From: Chloroflexota bacterium | Lineage (GTDB): Bacteria > Chloroflexota > Anaerolineae > Anaerolineales > JACQED01 | Direction: 5' to 3' | Length of the DNA stretch: 28,012 nucleotides | Assembly: GCA_016200785.1 (NCBI GenBank) | Contig: JACQED010000452.1 | Span: 1-28,012 of the forward strand | Part shown: one piece after another, positions 1-8,657 of the stretch | Numbering within the stretch: the stretch's first letter is position 1 | Layout: each line of letters begins with the position of its first letter | The notes under the pieces: model-generated | The model's database searches: none | Told to the model about the DNA's origin: nothing | The model's input: the letters and a program-made list of their open reading frames with translations, nothing else | Translations under genes and position numbers: made by a program

Positions 1-1297
1 TGTGGATCAGCGTCTCGGCGGCTTTCTTGATGGACATGCTGATCGGCGCGTAGTTGTTCGTCGTGCCGACGATGAGATTCACCTTCGTGAGAATGCCGCG
101 CTCGTCCGTCCAATAGTGGTGCGTCAGCGTGCCGCGCGGCGCTTCGACGATCCCCACGCCCTCCGTCGGCTTCTCGGTCGGGAGCGCCCGGAAGTTGTCT
201 GAAGTAATCTCCGCGTCGGTCGCCAAATCTACCCATCGCTCGGCGGCGTAGAGCAGTTCGATCAGCCGCGCCCAGTGTGTGGCGAGGCGTTGATGCACTG
301 GCTTGCCCTCAAGCGTCGCGTAGAACTTCTCGTACTCCTCCTGCGCGCGCGGCGTCGCCATCCCGTCGGCGGCATTCAGGCGCGAGAGCGGCGTGGCCGC
401 GTATACGCCGGAGTCCTTGCCGTCCACGAACCCTTTCCAGCCGATCTTCTTGAGATACGGGAACTTGAGGTAAGTCCACGGCTCGACGTGCTCGGCGATC
501 CATTCGCCGTACTCGCCTGGGCCGTACTTGCCGATGCGCTCGCCGTCCGGGGCGACGACGCTCACCTTGCCGTCGTAGAAGTTCACGTGATTGTTCTCGT
601 CCACCAGGCCGATGTAGTACGTGCGATGGGTGTAGGTGTCGCCGAGGATCAAGTCCACGTAGGCTTTGTTCTTCAAGACGATGTCGTTGAACAGTTTCAA
701 GCTGAACAGGGCGAAGTCGATTGACCAACGGCCCATCTTCTCGATCTCCTGCCGCTGTTCTTCGGTGATGCCTTTGGTCAGCCCGCCGGGGATCGATGTG
801 CAGGGATGCACCTTGCGCCCGCCGATCATCTCGACGACGGTGTGCCCGTACTTGCGGCATTGGATGACCTGGCCGCCTATCTCCAGCCCGACCTTGTGGA
901 TCACGCCGAGGATGTTGCGCTCGGCCACGGGCGCGTCGGGGCCCATCACGAAGTCGGGACCGCCGAGGGCGTAGAAGTGAGTCGTGTGGTCGGTGACGTA
1001 GAACGCGCTGTACAGCAGTTCGCGCAGTTTTTTGGCCGTGGACGGCGGGTCGACGTGATACACGACGTCGCAGGCTTTGGCGGCCGCCATGTGGTGTGCT
1101 TCCGGGCATACGCCGCAGATGCGGTTGGTCAGCACCGGCATCTCTTCGACGGGCCGGCCCACGCAGAAGCGCTCAAAGCCGCGCAGTTCGGGAATCTGGA
1201 AGTAAGTGTTGGCGACGTTCCCCTCTTCGTTCAGCAAGATTTCGATCTTGCCGTGACCTTCGAGGCGGGTGATGGGGTCGATGGTGATGCGTTGCAT
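1..1297 (-). CDS. mvhA: F420-non-reducing [NiFe] hydrogenase large subunit (MvhA-like), C-terminus outside window
   Basis: This is the catalytic subunit of a group 3c-type hydrogenase; it splits H2 at a Ni-Fe site and feeds electrons to MvhG. The protein begins MQRITIDPITRLEGHGKIEI, and the N-terminal L1 nickel ligand motif RICGVCPEAHH is at residues 59-69, with Cys61 and Cys64 as ligands. About 432 codons are visible. The second ligand motif (DPCxxC) and the C-terminal peptide removed by the maturation protease lie beyond base 1. The ATG at 1297 is preceded by GGAGG and starts 14 bases after the mvhG stop, making it the last visible gene of the hdrCBA-mvhDGA operon. The family call rests on the L1 motif and on the adjacent MvhG, MvhD and HdrA genes. 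Confidence 0.95.
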   Translation of the reverse strand, partial: MQRITIDPITRLEGHGKIEILLNEEGNVANTYFQIPELRGFERFCVGRPVEEMPVLTNRICGVCPEAHHMAAAKACDVVYHVDPPSTAKKLRELLYSAFYVTDHTTHFYALGGPDFVMGPDAPVAERNILGVIHKVGLEIGGQVIQCRKYGHTVVEMIGGRKVHPCTSIPGGLTKGITEEQRQEIEKMGRWSIDFALFSLKLFNDIVLKNKAYVDLILGDTYTHRTYYIGLVDENNHVNFYDGKVSVVAPDGERIGKYGPGEYGEWIAEHVEPWTYLKFPYLKKIGWKGFVDGKDSGVYAATPLSRLNAADGMATPRAQEEYEKFYATLEGKPVHQRLATHWARLIELLYAAERWVDLATDAEITSDNFRALPTEKPTEGVGIVEAPRGTLTHHYWTDERGILTKVNLIVGTTNNYAPISMSIKKAAETLIH

Positions 1298-1311
1298 GTT
1301 GCCTCCACTGC

Positions 1312-2310
1312 TCACTGCTTACTCCACGCGGGCTTTCCCGCCCTCAATAGCGAGCCGCCCAGATTGAAGCGATAGAAAGATCCAGCGGGGTCGGGGATGC
1401 CGTCGAGGATGCGCTCGATTTCTTCCGGCTGAGTGCTGTCGATGACCGAAGCCACGGCGCTCATGAGCCGCGCGCCGTAGTCCAGCACGCCCTCGGCCGG
1501 GCCGTAGCAACCCACGCACGGCGCGCCGGCCGCCGGGCACAGCGCGGTACAGCCACTGCGCGTGGCCGGGCCGCTGCACAGGATACCCTGTTCGAGCAGG
1601 CACAGCGCCGGATCGGGCTTCACGTGCTGAATACGCACGAACCGGTTGATCTTCTTTTCGTTGCGCGCGCGCTTACATTCGTCGCACACGGTCGAACCGC
1701 CAGCGCCGATCACCGCCCCCGCGGGAGGCAAATCTGCCTCGCCATGCAAGGCTTTGATCACCAGGTCCACCACCGCCCCGATCTGATGCGACTCAGGCGG
1801 ACAGCCGGGCATGGTGTAGTCCACCGGCACAACCTGATCGAGCGTCTTCACCACGCGATAGAACTTGGGGAGGTGAAGCATGATGCCCTCCGGCGCGGCC
1901 CATTCGGGTTGAGGCCGGATGTCGTGCCCATCGTCGGTGGTGGGGCCGGCATAAGCCGCCTCGAAGATGGCCTCGGGCGTCGTCAGGTTGGCCAGCGCCG
2001 GGATGCACCCCTCGCAGGCGCACGAGCCGAAGGCGACCAGTATCTTCGATTTGCGCCGGAGCAGGTGGGCCATCTCCTCGTTTTCGCTGTTGCGAATCGC
2101 GCCGTTGAACAGGCAGAGAGTGATAGATTCGTCGGGCATGGCCTCGACATCTTTGTATTTGGCGTCCATCGCCACCGGCCAAAAGACGACGTCGAAGTTC
2201 GCATCCACGTCCAGGATTTTCTCGTGGATGTTCAGGACGGCGATCTCGCACCCGCCGCAGGCCGCAGCCCAATACATGGCGAACTTGGGTTTCGCGCCGT
2301 TCTCGCTCAT
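1312..2310 (-). CDS. mvhG: F420-non-reducing hydrogenase small subunit (MvhG-like)
   Basis: This is the electron-transfer subunit of the Mvh hydrogenase, 332 aa, expected to carry three Fe-S clusters between the Ni-Fe site and MvhD. The N-terminal CGGCE (Cys18, Cys21) and the later GSCACEGC, TMPGCPP and C-terminal CSGPATRSGC/CVGCYGP motifs are the usual cluster ligands of [NiFe] small subunits. No Tat signal is present, so a cytoplasmic enzyme is expected. The frame stays open upstream to 2394, but the ATG at 2310 is preferred because a near-perfect AAAGGAGGT lies just before it and the family N-terminus matches there. It overlaps the mvhD stop codon by four bases (ATGA), so translation is probably coupled. 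Confidence 0.95.
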   Translation of the reverse strand: MSENGAKPKFAMYWAAACGGCEIAVLNIHEKILDVDANFDVVFWPVAMDAKYKDVEAMPDESITLCLFNGAIRNSENEEMAHLLRRKSKILVAFGSCACEGCIPALANLTTPEAIFEAAYAGPTTDDGHDIRPQPEWAAPEGIMLHLPKFYRVVKTLDQVVPVDYTMPGCPPESHQIGAVVDLVIKALHGEADLPPAGAVIGAGGSTVCDECKRARNEKKINRFVRIQHVKPDPALCLLEQGILCSGPATRSGCTALCPAAGAPCVGCYGPAEGVLDYGARLMSAVASVIDSTQPEEIERILDGIPDPAGSFYRFNLGGSLLRAGKPAWSKQ

Positions 2311-2801
2311 GCCGCCACCTCCTTTGCAGAGACGACCGCGCCGGTCGTCTCTACTGCCGGACGCGCACCATGGCCATTCAAAGACGTCGGCCATTGGAGC
2401 GGGCCGAGCGCCCGAACCTCTTCGACCAATTTGGTGATTTCTTCAGTCAATCGTGCTCCCTCGGCGGCGCTGGCCCAGACTAGTTTGACTCGCTGTGGCT
2501 CGATTCCCATTTGGGTCAGAGTCCGCTTGAGCAGCTGATATCGCCGCATCGCTTTGTAGTTTTGCTCGATGTAGTGGCACTCGCCCGGATGACAGCCGGT
2601 GATCATCACGCCGTCGGCTCCGGCGGAGAGCGCCTTGAGCACAAACGTCGGGTCGAGTCGCCCGGAGCACATCAGCCGAATCAGGCGGATGTTGGGCGGA
2701 TACTTCATGCGCGCCGTGCCGGCCAGGTCTGCCGCGCGGTAGCTGCACCAGTTGCAGGTGAAGCCGATAATGACGGGCTCAAAGTGTTCATGTTCTGTCA
2801 T
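2307..2801 (-). CDS. mvhD: Mvh hydrogenase iron-sulfur subunit (MvhD-like)
   Basis: This 164-aa protein links the hydrogenase to HdrA; in the methanogen complex MvhD carries a [2Fe-2S] cluster and passes electrons to the HdrA flavin. Cysteines are at 16 and 19 (FTCNWCSYRAADLAG), 45 (LMCSGR), 70 and 75 (GCHPGECHY), the conserved pattern of the MvhD/FlpD family. The last ~25 residues form a low-complexity tail beyond the usual fold. The frame remains open to 2873, but that extension runs through a degenerate repeat; the ATG at 2801 has GGAGG nine bases upstream. MvhD is a separate protein here, not fused to HdrA as in some bacteria. About 100 bases separate it from hdrA. Confidence 0.95.
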   Translation of the reverse strand: MTEHEHFEPVIIGFTCNWCSYRAADLAGTARMKYPPNIRLIRLMCSGRLDPTFVLKALSAGADGVMITGCHPGECHYIEQNYKAMRRYQLLKRTLTQMGIEPQRVKLVWASAAEGARLTEEITKLVEEVRALGPLQWPTSLNGHGARPAVETTGAVVSAKEVAA

Positions 2802-2901
2802 GGTCTTCCTCCGTTCATTGCCGATTGCTGATTTCTGATTGCTGGCCGGCCTGTGGTCGAGCGCGGCTGACAATCAACAATCCACAATCGGCAATCAGCA
2901 A
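2802..2901. repeat. Degenerate inverted repeat, ATTGCCGATTGCTGATT family, copy 1
   Basis: The hdrA-mvhD gap is filled by variants of ATTGCCGATTGCTGATT on one arm and CAATCGGCAATCAGCAA on the other, around a GC-rich centre. The arms are built from short reiterated TGATTGC-like words, so several alternative hairpins are possible. A second member occurs at 17942-18003. It could stabilise the mRNA or alter the hdrA:mvhD ratio, but nothing in the sequence proves a function. Confidence 0.7.
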
Positions 2902-4953
2902 CTAAATGGCCACCGCCTCCCGCACTTTCACGGGCATGCGCCCATCGCCGTCGAGGTTGAGCATCAGCAAGCCTTCGAGTTGCGCCAGAATCTGTTCGTT
3001 GCTGAAGCCGGTGCCGCTGATCGCGCCCGCCGGGCAGGCGGCCACGCACGTGCCGCAGCCCTGGCACAGCGCCGGGTTGACTTCGGACACCATGCGATCC
3101 TCGTGGAAGAGGATGGCACTGTACGGGCACAGGTTGTTGCAGATGCGGCAACCCGAGCACCTGTCTTGATTGATGCTGGCGCGCACCGGCTCCAACGCGA
3201 TCTCTTTCTGCTGAATGCGGCCCAGCACTCTGGCCGCCGCGGCCGCTCCCTGCACCACTGTGGAGGGGATGTCTTTCGGCCCCTGCACACATCCGGCGAT
3301 GAAGATGCCCTCGGTCATCGTGGCGACCGGATCGAGCTTCGGGTGCTTCTCGATGTACCAGCCGTCGGCGCTGCAAGAGATGCCGAACAACTTGGCGACC
3401 GCTTTGGCGTCCCGTCGCGGCTGGAGACCTGCGGAGAGGATCACCATGTCCACCGGGATGCGCCGCTGCTTGCTGGCCAGCGTGTCTTCCACCTGGATGA
3501 TCAGCTTGCCTTCTTCGCCGTGCAGGCGGGCCGCGTCGGTGACCTCAGCCACCCGGCCACGGATGAACAACGTGCCTTCCTCGAGCACCCGCTGATAGAA
3601 CTCGTCGTACGCTTTGGCCGCCGTGCGCATGTCAATGTAGAAGTTGAACACCGTTGCGCCAGTGCGCTCTTTGACGAGGTGAGCGAACTTCAAGCCCTGC
3701 ATACAGCAGATGACCGAGCAGTAGTTGTTGTAGTTCCGGTCACGGCTTCCGACGCAATGAATGATGCCCACGCTCTTCGGCTCGGTCACGCCGTCGCGCA
3801 GGACAATTTTGCCGTTGGTCGGCCCGGCGGCGTTGCTCAGACGCTCGAATTCGAGGCTGGTAAACACGTTCGCCAGCCGGCCGTAGCCGTAATGCGGGAT
3901 TCTGCGCGGGTCGAACAAATCGTAGCCGGTTGCCAGAATGATGTTGCCTACCTGAAGGGTGATCGTCTCGTCTTGCTGATTGAAGTCAATCGCCCCGGTC
4001 GGGCAGAACTTCTCGCAAGCGCGGCACGTGCCTTTCTGGAAGTAAGTGCAGTTCTCGCGGTCGATGACCGGGAACTTGGGCACGGCCTGCGCGAACGGCG
4101 TATAGATCGCTTTACGATAGCCGAGGCCGGCCTCGAAGACCTCGTCCACGATCTTCTTCGGGCACTTGTCCTGACAGACGGCGCAACCGTTGCATAGGTC
4201 GGTATTCACGTAACGGGCTTTCTTGCATACCGTCACGGTGAAGTTGCCCACGTAGCCGTCCACCTTCGTCACCTCGCTCCAGGTGAGCATCGTGATGTTG
4301 GGGTGCGTCCCGACCGAGACCATCCTGGGCGTGAGGATGCACGCGGCGCAATCGAGCGTGGGGAAGGTCTTGTCGAATTGCGCCATGTGCCCGCCGATGG
4401 ATGGCTCGCGCTCGACGATGTAGACGGGCGAGCCGCCGTCGGCGATTTCGAGCGCGGCCTGAATGCCGGCGATGCCGCCGCCGACGATCAGCGTGGCCGG
4501 GTGAATCGGCACGCGCAAAGGCTCCAGCGGCTCATGCCACAGAACGCGCTCGACGCCGCCGGACACCACCGCCTTCGACTTTTCGGTGGCCGCAACTTTA
4601 TCGGTGTGCACCCATGAGACCTGCTCGCGGATCGACACCAGTTCGCACAGGTACGGATTCAGACCGGCGCGCTTGCACGCGGTGCGGAAGGTGTTCTCGT
4701 GCAAGTGAGGCGAGCAAGCCGCCACCACCACGCGGGTCAGGCCAAGCTCTTTGATGTCCTTCTCGATCATCTCCTGGCCGAGGCTGGAGCACATGAACTT
4801 GTAATCCCGCGCGATCACCACGCCGCGGTGCTTCAGACGCCCCGCCGCCCACTGCGCCACGTCCTCCACATCCACCGTGCCGGCGATGTTGGAGCCGCAG
4901 TGACAGACATACACGCCGATCCGTTCTTCAGGGAGATTTGCAGGCGAAGTCAT
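2902..4953 (-). CDS. hdrA: Heterodisulfide reductase subunit A-like flavoprotein (HdrA)
   Basis: HdrA (683 aa) holds the FAD where electrons from MvhD are split between ferredoxin and HdrC/HdrB in the methanogen complex. An N-terminal CHCG segment (Cys17, Cys19) is followed by the FAD-binding VGGGIAGI at about residues 157-164. Inserted ferredoxin-type cysteines follow at ~254-264 (CNGCAVCQDKC) and ~302-317 (ending CRACEKFCP). Further conserved cysteines are near 400-417 (HCVGSRD, YCSVICC). Two classical [4Fe-4S] motifs lie at the C-terminus (599-610 and 630-641). Length matches single-copy HdrA without a fused MvhD or second HdrA domain. The ATG at 4953 has AAAGGAG upstream and overlaps the hdrB stop. 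The bifurcating role is known for the family and inferred here. Confidence 0.97.
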   Translation of the reverse strand: MTSPANLPEERIGVYVCHCGSNIAGTVDVEDVAQWAAGRLKHRGVVIARDYKFMCSSLGQEMIEKDIKELGLTRVVVAACSPHLHENTFRTACKRAGLNPYLCELVSIREQVSWVHTDKVAATEKSKAVVSGGVERVLWHEPLEPLRVPIHPATLIVGGGIAGIQAALEIADGGSPVYIVEREPSIGGHMAQFDKTFPTLDCAACILTPRMVSVGTHPNITMLTWSEVTKVDGYVGNFTVTVCKKARYVNTDLCNGCAVCQDKCPKKIVDEVFEAGLGYRKAIYTPFAQAVPKFPVIDRENCTYFQKGTCRACEKFCPTGAIDFNQQDETITLQVGNIILATGYDLFDPRRIPHYGYGRLANVFTSLEFERLSNAAGPTNGKIVLRDGVTEPKSVGIIHCVGSRDRNYNNYCSVICCMQGLKFAHLVKERTGATVFNFYIDMRTAAKAYDEFYQRVLEEGTLFIRGRVAEVTDAARLHGEEGKLIIQVEDTLASKQRRIPVDMVILSAGLQPRRDAKAVAKLFGISCSADGWYIEKHPKLDPVATMTEGIFIAGCVQGPKDIPSTVVQGAAAAARVLGRIQQKEIALEPVRASINQDRCSGCRICNNLCPYSAILFHEDRMVSEVNPALCQGCGTCVAACPAGAISGTGFSNEQILAQLEGLLMLNLDGDGRMPVKVREAVAI

Positions 4954-5942
4954 CTGATCAACTCCTTTTCCTCGGGCATGCGCGGCATGGGCAGGCCCTC
5001 CTTTGCCTTGCGAGGTCTGCGCGGAGCGGGCGCTGCCTCAGCCTCGGGCACCTCGACCCCGATGCGAGCCAGCGCCAGGCGGGAATCCACCAGCTCTTTG
5101 CCAATGCCGAGTTCCTGCGGCTCTTTGCCGAAGGCCAGGCCCATCAGTTGTGTGAAGAACAGGATGGGCATGTGATAGTAGGTGCCGAAGAAGTGATTCA
5201 TTTCGCCCTGATAGGCGTCGATGTTCAACTGGCACATCGGGCAGAGCGTTGCCATCAAGTCGGCCTGATACTCGGAGGCCGCGTGGATCAGGCGGCGGAT
5301 CAACTCGTAAGCTACAGGCGGGCCGATCTGCGTCATGTGCCCGCCGCAGCAGTGCGTCTTCAGCGGAAAGTCGATCACTTCTGCGCCCAATGCCTTGAGC
5401 ACCTGGTCCAGTTCGTTGGGGTATTCGGGATTCGACCAGCGGTGCTCGTAATCGGGGCGCGGCACCATGCATCCGAGATAAGGCGCGACGCGCAATCCGC
5501 TGAGGGGGCGTACCACAGCGCGCCGCACCGCGTCCAGCCCGACGTCATGCACGATCACGTCGAGCAAGTGTCGAACGTCGAGCGAGCCGGGGGTGTAGTG
5601 CAAATCGCCGGCGGCGAGCGCCTTGTTCACTTTCTCGCCCAGTTTCGGGCTTTCGCGCATGTAGTAGTCGGCCTTGGCCAGATTGAGGTAGCACGCGCTG
5701 CACGGAGCGACGACGGTGCGCGTCCCGTTTGCCTGCTTCGCGGCCAGCGCAAGGTTGCGGCTGATCAGCGCATAGGCCGGCGTCAGGCTGATGCCGACGT
5801 ACTCCGTCGCGCCACAGCAGTTCCAATCGTGTATCTCCTCGAGGTCGAGGCCCAGCGGCTCGCAGATCGCCATGAGCGAGATGTAGTAAGCCCGGGCATT
5901 GGTTTCCAATGAACAGCCGGGGTAATAGAGGTATTTCGTCAT
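4950..5942 (-). CDS. hdrB: Heterodisulfide reductase subunit B-like protein (HdrB)
   Basis: HdrB is the disulfide-reducing subunit of the Hdr complex. This 330-aa protein has both CCG domains with all expected cysteines: Cys10, Cys42-Cys43, Cys81 and Cys84 in the first, and Cys158, Cys198-Cys199, Cys234 and Cys237 in the second. Structural work on methanogen HdrB showed that such motifs bind two non-cubane [4Fe-4S] clusters, so cluster binding looks intact. A ~40-residue C-terminal tail rich in Ala, Pro, Arg and Lys goes beyond the typical ~290-300 aa. The ATG at 5942 is preceded by GGAGG and overlaps hdrC by four bases. The natural acceptor is unknown; CoM-S-S-CoB would be expected only in methanogens. 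Confidence 0.96.
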   Translation of the reverse strand: MTKYLYYPGCSLETNARAYYISLMAICEPLGLDLEEIHDWNCCGATEYVGISLTPAYALISRNLALAAKQANGTRTVVAPCSACYLNLAKADYYMRESPKLGEKVNKALAAGDLHYTPGSLDVRHLLDVIVHDVGLDAVRRAVVRPLSGLRVAPYLGCMVPRPDYEHRWSNPEYPNELDQVLKALGAEVIDFPLKTHCCGGHMTQIGPPVAYELIRRLIHAASEYQADLMATLCPMCQLNIDAYQGEMNHFFGTYYHMPILFFTQLMGLAFGKEPQELGIGKELVDSRLALARIGVEVPEAEAAPAPRRPRKAKEGLPMPRMPEEKELIR

Positions 5943-6550
5943 GATGCCGCCTCCAATTCCTTGGCCCGCGCCAGGATGGCCTTGAACTTGTCAATGCCCT
6001 CAATCCGGTGTGGAGTCAGATCCATGCGCCCTCGCGTGATCATGCCCAGCCCTTTCGGCGCCATGCCGGGCAATCGCAATGGGAAATGCTTGAGGTAATG
6101 TCGCGTGGCGAGGCCGAACTCGAAACTGCGCCCGTAGTTCTCGACCAGATCGACGAAGGTCTGCGAGAAATCGGGCGCGGTCGAGTCTGCGTAGAGTTTG
6201 ACGCGGATCGCCATGCTCTTGAGGGTGTACATCACGTCGGCGATGTGAACGCCCTGCGGACAGCGCACGACGCAGTGGTAACACGAAACGCAGATCCACG
6301 GCGTATTGCTGCGCAGGACTTCATCCCGCATGCCGGCGCGAACCATCGCGAACAGCTGGCGCGGCGTGTGATCCATATCGGCTGAAGAGGGACAGGAGCC
6401 TCCGCAGGTGCCGCATTGGATGCACATCTCCAGGCGCGACACGCCGGCGGTGGCTGCCGCTACTTCCTCCAGAAGTCGGAGGTCGGCAACCGGAGGGGTC
6501 GGCAAGGGGGGCAAGGTATGATGGTCGGTCTCTAGGGTTGTTGCGAACAA
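5939..6550 (-). CDS. hdrC: Heterodisulfide reductase subunit C-like ferredoxin (HdrC)
   Basis: HdrC (203 aa) relays electrons from HdrA to HdrB through two [4Fe-4S] clusters. The motifs CIQCGTCGGSCP (near residues 43-54) and CVSCYHCVVRCP (near 88-99) are clear; the remainder is helical with no membrane segment. The start is an unusual TTG at 6550, chosen because AGGAGGTG sits about five bases upstream and no in-frame ATG precedes the first cluster motif. It is the first gene of the hdrCBA-mvhDGA operon and overlaps hdrB (ATGA). The N-terminal ~20 residues are proline-rich and probably disordered. Confidence 0.94.
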   Translation of the reverse strand: MFATTLETDHHTLPPLPTPPVADLRLLEEVAAATAGVSRLEMCIQCGTCGGSCPSSADMDHTPRQLFAMVRAGMRDEVLRSNTPWICVSCYHCVVRCPQGVHIADVMYTLKSMAIRVKLYADSTAPDFSQTFVDLVENYGRSFEFGLATRHYLKHFPLRLPGMAPKGLGMITRGRMDLTPHRIEGIDKFKAILARAKELEAAS

Positions 6551-6872
6551 GGGGCACCTCCTGGGCGGTGTGGAGCCTGATCCAGTCAGACAGGCTGTAG
6601 CCTTTACCCAACTCTCTGTGTGTGCATTCTGTCATAATTAGATACGAGTGGTCAGTGACTTACATCATGGTGATGAAAGGCAGGGTATCACGTTGAAACA
6701 GATTGCCCCCCTCTCTCGCGAACGTGTCTGGAGGTGGAGGAGCAGGCCATCACTTGATAGGGGAAACGCAGCACAGCGCGATAGGGTGACTGAAGTACGT
6801 CGTGACAGTTGACCCACCCTTGCGGGGCTGCTCCTCCGGGTAGCATCTCAGGCAGAAAGTTGAGGTCTCGCC
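6551..6872. other. Intergenic region between the histidine kinase and hdrC, with inverted repeats
   Basis: This 322-base stretch has no convincing gene. It must hold the hdrC promoter and 5' leader on the minus strand; TATCTAAT/TAATTATG near 6636-6650 is the only -10-like sequence noticed. A perfect 10-bp inverted repeat (GGAGGAGCAG at 6736-6745 with CTGCTCCTCC at 6828-6837) encloses 82 bases that contain further short pairings. CATCA-TGG-TGATG at 6664-6676 is a small palindrome. A 6-bp stem (6860-6865 with 6871-6876) overlaps the kinase stop codon and could be a weak end signal. A 62-codon frame with a TTG start (6688-6876) shows no recognisable family and is not called. Confidence 0.5.
6736..6837. 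repeat. 10-bp perfect inverted repeat enclosing ~80 nt upstream of hdrC
   Basis: GGAGGAGCAG at 6736-6745 is the exact reverse complement of 6828-6837. If transcribed with hdrC it would form the closing stem of a structured leader about 190-290 bases before the hdrC start. No known riboswitch consensus was recognised. Confidence 0.45.
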
Positions 6873-8657
6873 TCAAGCCGCGAGCGGCAACGTCACCGTG
6901 AAAGTCGTGCCTTCGCCCGCTTTGCTGGTCACCGAGATCCGGCCCCGGTAACGGTCTACCAAATCCTTGACGATGGTCAGCCCGAGGCCGGTGCCGGTGA
7001 CCCCGGCTTGCTTGACGTTACTGCCTCTGAAGAACTCCTCGAAGAGATGCGGCAGATCGACTTCGGGGACGCCCATGCCCGTGTCGGCGACGGTGACAAC
7101 CGCCTCGTCGCCACATTGTTCGAGGGTCACGCGGACGCGGCCTCCCGGCGGCGTGTACTTGACGGCGTTGCCGATCAGGTTGAGGAAAATTCGTCCGAGG
7201 CCGTCTTCGCTCGCCATGACCGTCAACCCGCGCGGAACGTAGTTCACTTCCATGTCGATCGTTTTCTCCTGGGCCTGAGCTGAAACCCGCTCGATCACGC
7301 TCAGCACGGCTGCTTCGATCGAGACCGGCGCGAGCGCCGCCTCAAGGCCTTCCACCTTGCCGGCGGCGAGGTCCAGTAAGTCGTCGATCAGCAATTGCAG
7401 AGAATCCAGCCGGTTCGAGAGGCGACCCAACACTTCGCGCTGGAGGTCGTTCAAGCCGCCGGCGAGATCGCGCGTCACCGTGCGAAGCAGACTCTGCGAC
7501 GCGGTCACTGGCGAACGTAACTCGTGCGTCACGGCGCGCACGAACTGCGATTTGATCTCCTCGGCGCGGCGCAGTTCGCCGTAAGACATCGCGTTCTCGA
7601 TGGCCGCCGCGCCTTGTCGCGCAATCGCGGTGACGAAGTTGACCTGCTCGGCGGTGAAGAGGCGCGGCGTCTGCCCGTAGACCCTGAGCACGCCCAGCGG
7701 CCCGCGCCGGCCGATCAGCGGGACGCACAGGATCGAGTGGATACCCTCGGCGACGATCTCCTCCGGGTATTGCAAACGCTCCTCCCCGGCTGTCTCCTCG
7801 ATAATGACCGGGCGGCCGTGCAGTGCCTCGCGATCTATCGGGCTGCGATCGACCTCGACCGGCCCTTTCTCCAGATACCTCTGGCTCAGGCCGTACGCGG
7901 CCCCGATGTTCAAACGCGCACCGGTATCGTCCAGCAAGCGGATTGAGGCGCCTCTGGCGCGTAGGACGCGGGACACGCCGCGCGCCAGTTGGTCGAGCAC
8001 TTGAGGCAAATCGAGACTGCTCGATAGCGCCTGGATGCTCTCAAACAGCGCCGCGATCTGCCGCTCGCGCTCGCGCAACTCACGGACGAGGGGCATCATC
8101 AAACCGACGGACACGATCACGGTCGTGGCGAAAAAGCCGAGCAGGGCGACGATGAAAATGGGATCGCGATACAGGGCGGGGGGCAGTGCGGTCAGGACGC
8201 GGTAATGCGCCAACGCTCCGGCTGCCTCCAGCACGACCACGGCCCCCGCCGCCGCGATCACCAACCCGGCGAATACGTACGTCGTGCGCCCCGGCAATAG
8301 AAGCGGGGCCAGCAAGACATGAAAGAGGAAGAACCAGATCGCCGGACTTTCGACGCCGCCGGTCAGATGCACGAACGTTGCCAGCGCCATCCAGTCGAAC
8401 GCGAACTGGCCGATCGCAATCCACGGTAACCGGCGCATCGCCGCCCGGCGCGACACCCACCATAGCAAGGCGTTGTAGGCAAGAATGACTGCGCCCAGCG
8501 CGTAGAGCGCCTGGGCGGGCAATGGCACGCGCAAAGCGTAAACGCACAGCGGCGTCGCCGTCAAAACGGCAAGCCCCGCCAGCCAGCGCATGCGGATCAA
8601 GCGCGCACTGTTTTTGACGAGATCGACGGATCCGGGCGAGTTGAAGGAGACGGTCAT
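6873..8657 (-). CDS. Membrane sensor histidine kinase with GAF domain
   Basis: This 594-aa kinase pairs with the receiver protein encoded immediately upstream. Residues ~25-190 contain about five or six hydrophobic segments. A GAF domain follows at ~204-355 and leads into HisKA, where the phosphoacceptor His378 sits in VTHELRSPVTA. The HATPase domain is clear: N-box FLNLIGNAVKYTPPGG near 491-506, G1 VADTGMGVP near 523-531, and GTGLGLTIV near 555-563. The ATG at 8657 overlaps the receiver stop codon (ATGA), so the pair is co-translated. Position at the 3' end of a hydrogenase operon suggests sensing of redox state or a related signal, but the ligand cannot be read from sequence. Confidence 0.95.
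   Translation of the reverse strand: MTVSFNSPGSVDLVKNSARLIRMRWLAGLAVLTATPLCVYALRVPLPAQALYALGAVILAYNALLWWVSRRAAMRRLPWIAIGQFAFDWMALATFVHLTGGVESPAIWFFLFHVLLAPLLLPGRTTYVFAGLVIAAAGAVVVLEAAGALAHYRVLTALPPALYRDPIFIVALLGFFATTVIVSVGLMMPLVRELRERERQIAALFESIQALSSSLDLPQVLDQLARGVSRVLRARGASIRLLDDTGARLNIGAAYGLSQRYLEKGPVEVDRSPIDREALHGRPVIIEETAGEERLQYPEEIVAEGIHSILCVPLIGRRGPLGVLRVYGQTPRLFTAEQVNFVTAIARQGAAAIENAMSYGELRRAEEIKSQFVRAVTHELRSPVTASQSLLRTVTRDLAGGLNDLQREVLGRLSNRLDSLQLLIDDLLDLAAGKVEGLEAALAPVSIEAAVLSVIERVSAQAQEKTIDMEVNYVPRGLTVMASEDGLGRIFLNLIGNAVKYTPPGGRVRVTLEQCGDEAVVTVADTGMGVPEVDLPHLFEEFFRGSNVKQAGVTGTGLGLTIVKDLVDRYRGRISVTSKAGEGTTFTVTLPLAA

Noticed and set aside
2839..4197. Long plus-strand open frame (452 codons) opposite hdrA
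   Set aside because: It is antisense to a gene with clear HdrA motifs; GC-rich codon usage leaves the opposite strand open. Its translation shows no family.
6700..6850. Possible TPP riboswitch or SRP RNA before hdrC (CTGAGATGCTACC and CCGGAGGAGCAGCC words)
   Set aside because: Only isolated words resemble those RNAs. The other required conserved elements (for example the AACCTGAT region of TPP switches) are absent.
6688..6876. 62-codon frame with TTG start overlapping the kinase stop
   Set aside because: No family resemblance, and it crosses the inverted repeats upstream of hdrC. It is more likely untranslated leader.
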